A stretch of DNA of 64,000 bases from Microbulbifer salipaludis (GTDB lineage Bacteria; Pseudomonadota; Gammaproteobacteria; Pseudomonadales; Cellvibrionaceae), in contig NZ_JAEKJR010000002.1 of the NCBI RefSeq assembly GCF_017303155.1, positions 2,170,001 through 2,234,000 of the forward strand. The letters run 5' to 3'. Each line of letters starts with the position of its first letter. Within the stretch, counting starts at the first letter, position 1. The notes under the pieces were generated by a model. That model did no database searches and was not told the DNA's origin. It saw nothing but the letters and a program-made list of their open reading frames with translations. The translations under genes were made by a program, and so were the position numbers. Below, one piece after another: positions 47,334 to 59,800 of this stretch.

Positions 47334-47798
47334 TCACAGTCCCAATCGCCGTAGAAAATCCTGATCTCGCTTTTGATATTCAAGTTTAAGTGCATCATCA
47401 ATCGGACACAAAGCATCTGAGAACCGTGACAAAAAACCAAGCAATTGCTCAAAACTTAAGTTCACGTACTCTTCTAAACCTTTTCTACGGAGAGATTTAT
47501 CCGCAATTTCGTCATCCAACTTATACCTGCTCTTAATGTCCTCTAGATGCTTCGAGTCTCTCTCAAGATTTTTCAAATCCAGCAGTTCTCGAATTACCCT
47601 CATCGAATATGTATTTCCTTCACGATCAATTACTTTGGTATTGATGGAAGGCGCGTAATATCTCTCTATCGATATTTCAATCGCACAATCATTTTTTGAA
47701 AAAATTGCTACATATTCATTATCTACTAACTTAAGAAAACCTAGTTTATTGAAAATAGATTCCTTCGAGTCGAGAAATTTTCCATATGGATTTTTCAT
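47334..47798 (-). CDS. Candidate immunity protein to the RHS C-terminal toxin
   Basis: A 154-residue soluble acidic/helical protein that I do not recognise, beginning MKNPYGKFLDSKESIFNKLG. Its ATG lies 10 bases after the stop of the giant RHS gene. Small unrelated genes immediately downstream of RHS or CdiA C-termini usually encode the cognate immunity protein. The N-terminal part (to about residue 60) looks beta-rich, the rest helical with many charged residues (LERDSKHLEDIKSRYKLDDE). AT-rich compared with the RHS gene. Identity as immunity protein is inferred from position only. Confidence 0.6.
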   Translation of the reverse strand: MKNPYGKFLDSKESIFNKLGFLKLVDNEYVAIFSKNDCAIEISIERYYAPSINTKVIDREGNTYSMRVIRELLDLKNLERDSKHLEDIKSRYKLDDEIADKSLRRKGLEEYVNLSFEQLLGFLSRFSDALCPIDDALKLEYQKRDQDFLRRLGL

Positions 47799-47808
47799 CT
47801 TAAACTCC

Positions 47809-50800
47809 TTAATTTCGAATCATTTTTCCTGTAGCACTATCATAGCTATAACCATTATTGATTAAATGCTCTATCTCACGTCCATAGCCTGTCAAAGTAC
47901 CATCATCTCGATACAGGATGTCAGTCCTAGGTTTTGTCGCCAGAGGGATTTCATCACCGCGCTTTATCGCCATGTCAAGGAAAGGTTTATTTATCTCGTC
48001 CCAAAACTGATCTGGTGTCTTATACATTTCATCCGGAACGTTTAAGACATTAAATCCTCCGGGCTTAGCGTCGAAATCGATTGTCTTTGGGTATTTCAGC
48101 TGCTGGTTAATAATGTTGTCCATATCCTCAACATAGTTCCCAAGAATTGTAGTTGTCTTTCCTGGTGTGGGTTGAATCGGTACGCCACTCGTGGTTGTTA
48201 CCGACTCAGGTATAACACCAAACCCTTTCCGCCTATTGTTAGGAATACCATTTAGATCATTTTCTAATCTATTGTTATTTTTCCACGCATCCTTTTTAGC
48301 TAGGAAGCCTTTAAACGAATCCATCAACTTAGGCAGATTCTTGATTGCATAGGATGCGCCGAGAGCCAGACTCGCGGTTCCAACCAATCCAACCGCCATT
48401 TTAGCAACTGTTCCTTCATCCAGCCCACTTTCATCTGCCATAAATTCAGTAGCAGCATTGAAAGCTTTGTCCATATTTTCACCAATGAACTGACCTACCG
48501 GTGAATATTCAATCGCTTTCGATACCGCAAACTTCACGGGCCCCATGGCAAATTCTAATGCGTAAAGCGCACCTTTCGCCCAGACTGAGTCAAGCGATTC
48601 TGAGACCTCAATGATCCCATCACCCAGTGAGGATAACAAAGGCGCAGATTCACGAATCAACTCCCCTAGCAAGGATGGATTGTCCTGCACCGCAGCTTCA
48701 ATACGCGCGGCATCCATGGATGCTCTTGGCGTTAGCCGCTCACCAATTACCTCAACAACCTCCATCTCCTGCTCAGGGAACTGTGTTGTTGCCGTTACGC
48801 TTAGGCCAGAATCCCCCTCTATCAGGGCATCAAGCTTGGCCAAAATCTCGCTATTTTCTTGCAGAGCAGGCGCCAAAATACGCTCAGAAATCAGGTCGAC
48901 CTGTGCCTCGTCAGCCCCCATTGCACTCAACAAATCACGCCCTATGCCCATTCGTTCGTCTAACGAGCCAGGGTCAATTTGGTCGGCCATAATGCGCTGT
49001 GCCAATATTTCAGCATTCTCCGCAGAAATATTGCCAAGCTCAGCTAGGCTTGCAGCAATTTGCTTTTCATGCCGCTTGCGGAAGCCCAACTCATCATCTT
49101 TTGCAATGGCATTGGCAACGATACTGTTGCCTACTGCGTTACCGAATGCATCTGCAGCGATCTGCTTGAAGTCTTGCTTCCCACCCAGCCCAAATGCTCT
49201 TTGAACAGTGGAGTTCACCGCACCACCAACAAAGGAGTTGGAGAACTGCTGTCCAAAGTCACCCAGCCCAAGATCGAACCCTTTTAGGATGCTATTTTGC
49301 CCGCCGAGATAGCTATTCGCACCTGCACCAATCGAAGAGGCGGCAACAGCGGCCCAACTGAAGTTGGTTTCCTGACCTGTTATCGCTTTAGCTGCAACAC
49401 CAGAGATGTACGTTGCAGCACCTTGCATGAAATTACCTGCGGTATTGAGCTGTCTCGCCCCTTCCACAGCCTGATGGGCCTGACCGAACATATTCGAGGC
49501 TCGTAACGCGCCACCGATTGCGGATCCAGCACCCGCAGACAGGCCACTGGCAATGGCGGTCCTCAAGGAGAAGCTGTCGACCACACCCATGGCTTTACCA
49601 ACCAATTGGCTGGCAACTGAACCTGCAAAACCACCAACCATAGCACCGCCGATCGCGGCCCCGGCGCTGAGCGTTGCGACAGTCGTGCCACCAGCAACGA
49701 TTGCTCCGCCGCCCGATAGGGCCGCAGTACCCACAGTTGCTGCGCTAGCCCCCCCCACAGCACCAGTGCCACCTGCAAACGCGGTAGCCGCCGCTCCCGC
49801 CGTATACACCGTCACCACAACAGCAACCACAACCATAATAATGGTTGCAATTGCACCACACCCATTATCTGCTGAGGGGGGTGGCGGCACAAACGGTACA
49901 GCCGGAGTCCGGTCACCGATAATCTCTTCGGCGTTGTACGCCTTGAAGGTATCAGCATCGTTAATGCTGGTAGTGTGCGCAGGGATACGCAGCTGCTGGC
50001 CGTCGGTGAGCACGGTGGCATCGTCGGCGAGACCATTCGCATCCGCAATCAGGTACCAGAGGGAACCGGAACCATACAGCTGCTGGGCGATACTGCGCAG
50101 GGTATCTCCCGCGCGCACCGCATACACCGAGGCCTGTGCCGGGCCTGACTGCCCCGCCAGCTTGTAGCCGGCCTGATCTTCGAAGTGAATACGGCCACTG
50201 CCATCTACAGAGCCAATCTGCTGACCCTGCGCATAGTAGTAGTGACGTTCTTCGGAACCATCGGACTCGGTGGTGAAGTTCCCACCATCCAGCTCACCGG
50301 AGATCTTGTTAATGATCTGGCCGTCGCCGTTGTAACGGAAGTAGCGGCGCTGCTGTTCAGTGATCTGGTTGGTTTTGTAGCTTTCTGTGGTGTACTCCAG
50401 ACGGCCACTATCGTCGTAAACGCTGTAGTTGGTGCCATCCTTGTGGTTGGTTTCACTACCGGCACCGGTCACTGTCTGGGTCAGGTAGCTGTCCCGTGCG
50501 AGGTAGTTGTAGCTATAGGTGAGTGTATAGCTCGACAGGGTATCGGTATCGCCCTCCCCTTTGCTCACTTTGACATAGCTATAGCCGGTCAGACGGCCAG
50601 CGGCATCGTAGGCGCCGGCGCCATAGGTGACTTTTGACAGAATGGAAACATCGGGGATATTCAGTATCTCGCCACCGATATCAATGCCATTCCAGTCTTG
50701 CGCCGTATGCCCCAGGTTTTCGACCAGAGTGGTACGACCGTCCTTGTCGAAGTAGGTTACGGTCTCTGTTTCCTTTTCGCCGGCCACCGATTTATCGACA

Positions 50801-53800
50801 AAGTTGAAATCGCCATCGCCAACCTCAACTCGGAAACGACGGGTTTCGCCCTCGCCATAGTAAGTAGTGGTTCGGCTATTACGCCCAGCAAGATCGTAGC
50901 CGTAGCCCGTGCTGGTGCGCCAGATTGAGTTATCGGCATACTTGCTGTTACGGGTTGCTTCAACAGACCAGTCAATTGTACCGGCAACGGCCCCCTTCAC
51001 GCTTTGCGCTGAGATCAATTGTCCGATCTGGTTGTAGTTAAAGCGCTGTACTTCGTAACTGTTTCCGGAACCGATTTTTTCAACGCGCAGCACCTGATTA
51101 CCGACGGCGTCGTATTTGATCAGGCTACCTTTGTTAACGCCCAAACCAATCTCGCCGCCTACACCGCCAATCAGATCACCTTCGGCAATGACCATACGGT
51201 TTTCAGCGTCGTAGGTGTACCAGTAGCTCTCGTAACGGGTAATGGTCGGATCGACGTTCCACCAGTATTCATCCGGATCGATGAAGTCTTCCGGTTCTGA
51301 TGGGATCGTCATGCTCATGCTCATTGGGGCCATCAGCGGATTGATACCGCCGCCGCCACCGAAGTCCCGCTCTACATTGAGCGTAAACACGTCTGACTTG
51401 CTACCGCCCTTGCCATCGGATGCGGTCACCGTCACGGTCCAGAAGCCAAGGCCAACGCCGCTGATCGCCCCGGTGCTGGAGTTGATCGACATGCCGGAAG
51501 GGAGGCCGCTGGCTGAGAAACTCAGCGTGTCCCCGTCAGGATCGCTAAAGTTATTTTTTACCGAGAAATAGATTGGGTCCCCAATCTGCACGCTGTAATA
51601 GCGGTTGGGTATTGGTGTCACCAGAATTGGCGCACTATTGGATGTGACCGTAATACGGAATACATCCGATACCGACTTACCGTTGCCATCGTTCGCGGTA
51701 ACACGTACATCCCAGGTTCCGCCGGCGGTCGGTGTGCCGCTGAACTTACGCGTGCCGGCATTGAAGGACAGCCAACTCGGCAGACTGCTGCCATTACTGA
51801 GCTTGGCGCTATACGTCAGCGAATCCCCGTTTGGATCGGAGAAAGTGTTGGATGGGAAGGTATAGCTGAACGCTGATCCCGCTGTACCCGACCGGTTCGG
51901 AATCGGGTTAGCGACGATTGGCGCTTCGTTACCCGGTTGAACGGTAAGGTCAAAGTGCTCATACACTTTTTTACCGGATGGGTCTTTGGCCATCACCGCC
52001 AACTGCCAGGTTTCGTTGCTGGAGATACCGGTGCGTGTGCCGCTGAAATTTCGCGTGGAAGTATTGAAGGAGAGCCAGCTGGGCAGTGCCTGATAGTCCC
52101 AGTAGGCCGGTGTGGTAAACCACTCGCCGATCTCAGGCTCGTACCACTGTGACTCTGGTACCCAAACGCGCTTATAGGCGGTATAGGTCAGAGTATCACC
52201 ATCCGGATCCGAGAAGGTGCTCGTTGGCACGGTGTAGCTCCAGGCTACATATTCCGTTGTCGTTTTATTGGAAATACCGTTGGAGACAACAGGCGCGCGG
52301 TTGACGCCTTGAGAAACTGTCAGTCGGAAGATGTCGACACGGGTACCGCCTCGCCCATCACTAGCAGTCACCTTGATGTCGTAGGTGCCCTTATTGCCAT
52401 AGGCAGGGGCAAAGCGCAGGGTGGAACTATTGCTCCAGGTAATCCAGCTTGGCAGGGCCGCACCGTTACTCAGGGTTGCTGAATAACTGAGCGTATCGCC
52501 GTTGGCATCGCTGATATTGTTGTTCAGGTTGTAGGTAAGAGTCTTGTTCTCTTGGACGGTCTTATCGACGAGTGTGCCGGTGGGAGCGTCGTTCGCGGCT
52601 ACAACAGTTAAGCTAAAGTCATCAGACACCGAGTATGCCGGTGAGCCACTATCGGTCACACGCACACGAATGGTAAAGCTTTCATTCTGGGTGATCCCGG
52701 TACGAGTACCGGTGAAGGTTCGCGTGCTGGAACTAAAACTCAGCCAGCTCGGCAGCGCTACTTCCTGCTCTTCCACATACACAGGCTCCCAAACCTGGTC
52801 AACCGAGTTCCAGTAGCCCTGGGGATCCCAGTATCCCGGAATGACTTTTTTCGCGACAAAGCTGAGGCTGTGACCATCCGGGTCGGTGAAGTAGCTCGAC
52901 GGAATCTGATAGCTCCAGGCTACCCCTTCGTTAATCGATTTGTTCGGGATTGCGGTATTTTTAATCGGCGCCCGGTTAGGCCCTTCTGTCACCGTCAAGC
53001 GGAATACGTCAGACACCGTGCCGCCATTGCCATCATTGGCCGTGACTTTGATATCGTAGTTGCCCTTGTTCCCGTAGGCCGGATTCCAAGTAAATTTGCG
53101 GGAAGCTGCGTTAAAAGTAATCCAACTTGGCAGCGCACTACCGTTATTCAATTTCGCAGAAAAAGTAAGTGAATCACCATTCGAATCTGTAAATGCACTG
53201 GTGCTGAACGTATAGCTGCCGGACTTGGTCTCTTGTACCGATTTATTCGCTAACGGAGAAGTCACTGTTGGCGCTTCATTGATATCAACGACAGTAATTG
53301 AGAAGTAATCGTACCCCTTACGTCCGTCTGGATCCTTTGCCTCAACCACGAGCTGGTGTACCTCGTTGCTGCCATTCAGGCCGTCCCGCGTGCCGGTAAA
53401 CGTGCGGGTAGAAGAGTTAAATGAGATCCAGCCACTTTCGGAAAGGGGGCGATTTTCCCAGTGGGCAGGAATTGTCTCCCAAACACCCAACTCACCATCG
53501 TAGAACTGGCTCTCTGCCACCCACACACGATAATACGCTGTGTAAGTCAGGCTATCACCATCAGGATCTGTGAACGTGTTACTCGGCACCTGGAAGTTCC
53601 AGCTGCTACGTTCATTGACACTTTGGTTGGCGATCGCATTCGCTACCGTCGGCGCCCGATTGGGGCCCTCAGTGACGGTCACGGTGAAGTTATCGACCTT
53701 GGTTCCACCCCGTCCATCAGTAGCGGTCACTTTGACGGTATAGCTGCCCTCATGGCCATAATTTGGGTTGATTTTCAGAGTCGAACTATTGGTCCAGGTA

Positions 53801-56800
53801 ATCCAACTGGGCAGAGCACTACCATCGGACATGGTTGCACTGAAGGTTAGCGAATCCTGGTTAACGTCAATAATATGGTTGTTGAGGTTGACGCTAAGGG
53901 ACTTGCTCTCCTGAACAGTCTGATTTGGCACGTCACCGGTTGGCGCATCGTTGGCCGCGATAACCGTCAGGGTGAACTCATCGGTAACGGACAATGCCGG
54001 GCTGCCGCCATCGGTAACCGTTACTCGAATCGCAAAAGATTCATTCAGAACAATACCGGTGCGAGTACCGGAGAACGTACGTGTACTAGCATCGAACGTC
54101 AGCCAACCGGGCAGTGCAACTTCTTGCTCTTCGACATAGACGGGCTCCCAGACCTGATCCACTGAGTTCCAATAACCCTGCGGGTCCCAATATCCCGGAA
54201 CAACTTTCTTCGCGACAAAGGACAAACTGTGCCCGTCAGGGTCGGTGAAGTAACTGCTAGGAATTTGATAATTCCAGGCGGCACCTTCGTTAATCGATTT
54301 GTTCGGGATTGCGGTATTTTTAATCGGTGCCCGGTTAGGGCCCTCGGTTACCGTCAAGCGGAATACATCGGATACCGTGCCACCATTACCATCATTGGCA
54401 GTGACTTTGATGTCATAGATGCCCTTATTCCCGTAGGCCGGATTCCAGCTAAACGTACGCGTGCTCTCGTTGAATGAAATCCAACTCGGTAGTGCATTGC
54501 CGTTATTCAACTGGGCAGAATAGGTGAGTGAATCTCCGTTGGAGTCCACAAACGCGCTGGCACCGAAGGTGTACGAGCCAGACTTTGTCTCCTGCACCGA
54601 CTTGTTTGCCAGCAGGGTGGCCACCGTCGGGGCTTCATTGATATCAACGACAGTAATTGAGAAATAATCGTAGCCTTTACGACCGTCTGGATCCTTTGCC
54701 TCAACTACAAGCTGGTATACCTCGTTGCTGCCATTCAAGCCATCTCGAGTACCGGTAAACGTGCGGGTAGAGGTGTTAAACGAGATCCAGCCACTCTCGG
54801 AAAGACTACGATTTTCCCAATGGGCGGGTATTATCGTTTCCGGATCCCCCCCCTGCGGCGGAATCACTTGCTCTTCCACCCAGACCCTGAGATATCCCTG
54901 ATAGGTTAAGCTATCACCGTCGGGATCAGTGAATGTATTGGCGGGCACCTGGAAACTCCACGGAGCCCGCTCATTGACACTCTGATCTGCGATTGCGACT
55001 GATACGATAGGAGCCCGGTTAGGACCTTCGGTCACAGTAATGGTGAAGGTATCCGTTCTGGTACCACCATTTCCGTCATTGGCGACAACCTTAACGGTAT
55101 AGGAACCCTGATGACCGTAATCCGGATCCAACTTTAACGTATTGACATCGTCCCAAATAATCCAGGACGGCAAAGCGCTACCGTCATTTAGTGTTGCGGT
55201 GAACGTTAAGACATCACTATTAACATCAGTAATGTGGTCATCAAGGTGAACAAATACTGATTTACTTTCTTGAAGCGTTTGATTGGGTATATCACCCACC
55301 GGCGCGTCATTTATGTGATTAACCACAACGTTTACGGCCTGGTAGGCAGACAGGGGCGGAGTACCCTTATCTGTTGCCACTACACGAATGCCAAAAGTAG
55401 TGGTTACATCTACCGCCGCAGCGGTACCGGTAATCTTTCCTGTACTTTTGTTAATATCAAGGAACGGGTGACCTGAACGATAGTCCCAATTCCCCTCTAC
55501 CCAGCGAGTCACAGGCGGCTCTTCCCAGCCACCCTCTCCGTCAGGGATACCCGGAATAACAACTTCCTCGTAGCCCTCGACCCAATAACGCTCCTCTATT
55601 GAGTAGGTAATACCGTGCTTTTCAGGGTCAGAGAACGCACCCGCGGGCAAATCTTCAGAGATCGTGTCTCCTTCAGTTACCGCGATATCTGGAATAGTAG
55701 TTCCAACCGTTGGCGCCGAGTTCGCATACGGATCGACCTGCAGAATAAACTTCTCTACCGCCGTGTAGCCCGAAGCATCAGTGGCACGGATGAATATCTC
55801 AAACTCGCCACCAGTTTCATAATCCGTAGAGTAACTGATGCTATCTGATGCACCGATCGGGATTTCGGTAGTATCTAAATAGAATTTGTTGTCCTGGGTA
55901 ATATCCAGCCCTAACCAGGAAGGTGGTTCGGAGAAACCAGTATCTCTGAGATAGCCAGGCTCATAGTAGGCGGGATCCCCACCTTTTGGCGGGACATAAA
56001 TCGCGTTAGCGTCCCAATGCCAACCGCGCACAAGTATTTCGTAGGTCAGCGAATCGCCCGCATCCTGATCAACAAAAATATTTTGGCCAAGATAAACTCT
56101 CGGCTCTTCTCTTTCACGAACCGTTTTATCGCTCACCTGTACGTTCACAGTAGGCGCGTGATTTACTGGCGGGGTGTATGTGTAGTCGTACTTCGACGCT
56201 ACTTGTACGGAACGGCGGTTACCCACCTCATCGTACTTATAAGTGGCATCGAGGGTTACGAGATTTTGGAAGATGTCACGGGTACGGACGCGGCTCAGCC
56301 TGCCATGTTCATCATAACGAGTATCAGTTGCTTGTTCATAAAGAATGCCACGTGCATCGGTTCCCCGAATGTAGTCGTAGGTCCGCTGTCCGTTTTCGTC
56401 GTACTCGTACTCTGCGTAAAGATTACTATCTTTATCGTTAATAGACTGTAAGGCGCCATTATCGTAGTAGGTATATACGATGCCATACTTACTTACGGTC
56501 TCGTTATTTTCGATAACGGTTTCATTCTTTTCCGAAGTACGCACTTTCCGCTTCAGAAGACCATTATCATAATACTCATAAGTAAAGTCAGTACCGGCAA
56601 GATCATTGTGACTCTGGAGCTTACCGAAATAGTCGTAGTTCCAGCTTAGCTGGTGATTTTCACCACCACTATGTAGTCCATTGCGGTCAATGATCTTTCT
56701 TCCGCGCGCGTCGAACTGATACTCCTTGATAACGCCTTCCGCTGATTCGGTCCGTACAGCGTTACCAAGCGCATCGTAATCGGTATAGCTGGTTGCAAAC

Positions 56801-59800
56801 GTGGTTGTCGCTCCGCTGCCCGTATACGCTACCTGCGTCTGAATTTGATGATTCAGTTCATTGTAGCTGTGCTTGATCAAAGTTTGATTATAGGCATCAC
56901 CGGTGACGTCGAAACGGATATCGCCAAGCTCGGTAATATTGTTGAGACGATCATATTCGGTGGTGGTGATATAACCGACAGCATTCTGACGAGCGATCTC
57001 TCGGTTAAATACATCATAGGCATAGTGCGTTTCCGCACCCAGCGCATCGATCGTTTTTAGTAAGCGACCAAGTTCATCAACCTGCTGATAGCGGGTATTG
57101 CCACGAGCATCGGTTTCTGCAATGCGATTTCCACCCAGATCGTAGTAGAAGAAGGTTTCGGGATTTCGCCCTGCTTCGACACCTTGCTCATCTACAACCA
57201 ACGCCTTGGGTTTTTGCTCCCAGGTAACCTGATCCAGCTGGTTGTATCGATAGGAAGTGATGTACCCAATGGCGTCGGTCTGCTGCAGTACATTGCCCCA
57301 GCGGTCGTAAGTCTGGTACAGATTTGGTGTCAGGGTGGCATTTTCTCCACTAAAGCTTTGGGAGATGGTACCCAACTCAGTACGCCCTACCCGACCAAGG
57401 CCGTCGCGATAATACAATTTGGTATACAGACCTTCGGCAGCAGTTTCAGACTGCTCCCGAACGAGTTCACCGTGCAAGTCATAGGCATAGTTTACGTCTG
57501 CACCTTTTGCGTCGACACCCACGGTCATACGGCCAGCATTGTCGTATGTGAAGCTCTCTTGGAAATTAGTGCGATTATCGCCCCGTGCAATCACTTCACC
57601 AAAGGCGTTGTACTTCACCTCGATGAACTGATCGCCTACAGAAACATTGTCCAGGTTCCACTGCGCACTGTTACTGAGATCTACCTGAGTAGTAATCTGC
57701 TGACCGAGCTTGTCGTAAACGTAGTTTGTCTTGGCTGTGTACGAACCGGTACCCTTGGAGTCAGAGTATGTTTGGGTGGTCTCAACCACATGCCCTGCGA
57801 GATCGTACTTATAGCCTGTATCGCTGCCATTCGGGTTACGCGTACTAATCAAACGGCCATGATTATCGTACTCATTGTAAGTAATCTGGTCTGCCACGCT
57901 GGCATCGTTACTATTGTTATTATCATCCGTGAAGTTTGCGTAACGGTGCTCTTTCAGTACATTGCCAAAGAGATCGTAGCTGTAGCTCACATATGGTGTG
58001 CGACTTTGGGTACTATTCAGCAGCACTCCATCTTGCTGCTCCATAGTGCCCGCCGTTCCATTCAATGCGGCACCAGCACCTTCAGTATTGGTATTTAAGA
58101 GGACATTACGTGCATCCTCTTTTGTCCAAATGGTATGGCCCAGCTTATTGTAACCAGTTAGTACGCGGTTTCCGCTGACATCCATAGTCTCGGTTACACG
58201 CCCGAGTGCGTCGTACTGCGTTTGCTGAACGGCCTGATCAAACAGCTGATTTTTAGTGAGACTGTAACCGCTAGACGTTTCAAGTTTGTCGTGCTCATAG
58301 CTGAGCAGCCACTCCTCCTTTACCTGGCCGAGCTTGTCATATACGAATTGACGCGTTCGATCTCGGCCAATATCGGAATCACTTGTATTCGAAGCTGGTG
58401 GCGCTGCTGGCTTTCCAGCTTCCAAATCAACACCAGCCCCCAGAGCACGAGCATATTCAGTGACAAACTCAGTTTGCCCAAATTCGTTGTACTGCCATTC
58501 AGTGACATAACGTTCGGCATCGACCGTCATTACTTTTTGACCAAGGCCATTGTAGTAATGGTAGGTATGGGCCCAAGTATTACTATGTTCGCTAATCAGA
58601 ACGCTGGACTTGGTCAGCTCACCATAGGCATTGTACTGATACTCAGTTTTTGGCGAGGACGTTTGCAAAGTGCCGGTTACGGTATCGAAATAGCTAACGC
58701 TCTCCTCCGTTACACGCATGAGACGATTCAATTCGTCAAACTCACGGACCAAACTGCGATTTTCTACGCTGTCACTATATCCAGATTCACCCAGCTTGCC
58801 TTCCACTTCCGCAGTAGATATGGCACTTAGACCTCGAGCGTCAACACCGCCCCAAGCTTTGGCATAGCGAGTCAGGCCGACCTGATTACCGTAACCATCA
58901 TACTGGTACTCGGTAATGTAGCCTTCGGCATCGATCTCATATTGCAGCTGATTTTCAGCATCGTAGACCTTATAGGCGTAGTTACCACGGACATCCTGGT
59001 TAGCTACAGCATTGCCAAAGGAATCATAGAGAGTATTGACCTGCGGCGTCTGCCCATCCACATCTGGGTACGTGATACCAATCTGATTGCCGCGATTGTC
59101 GTACTGATAGCTTGTGGTCCTAGCTAGACCGTCAGCCTCTTGTCCATAATTGGGGTTCGGTATCCATAGGTCAGGGACACCGGGCTCTGGATCGTTAAAC
59201 CACTCACCCTCTTTGGTATCGATATAAATGCCTTCGGTACGGCTGATCAGCTGCCCACGAAAATCGTAACTCATTTCAGTAATGAGCCTGCTATCTTGCA
59301 TCAGCTCTAGGTTTGCAATGCCACTGGAGAGAGAAAAGCTCTCTTCCGGAGTAATCTCTCTCACACGGTTGCCACGCTTGTCGTACTCGTAGACCCAGGT
59401 GTATTCCGGATCATTGGCGGCGCTGCCCAATTTGTTGGTAAAGCTCGTCAGATTACCGAATGCGTCATAGCCATAGTATTCGGTATGACCTTCGGCATCG
59501 GTCAGAGAAGTGACTCGATTGAGCAGGTCGTAATCTTTGCTCGCGATACGAGCTGAACTTTCCCAGCCTCCAGTCTGAATAGTGCTGTCAATATCGGCAA
59601 TACTTAGGTTGCTGGCGTAGACATAGTCATACTGCAACGTACGCGCGACATTTCCAAAGCTGTCGTACTCATATTCACTGATATATCCGGCGGAATTAAT
59701 TTCGAAGCGGACACGCCCCGCTGCATCATAAACACTGTAACTGGTGCGAGCAGCACCAACCGACACTGCGCTGAGAACCTGCGCAGCAGTAAAGCTCTCG

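Noticed and set aside
51350..56200. Regularly repeated DNA that might suggest a CRISPR or satellite array
   Set aside because: Repeats are long, in frame and encode Ig-like modules of one protein; there are no 20-40-base repeats with unique spacers and no cas genes.
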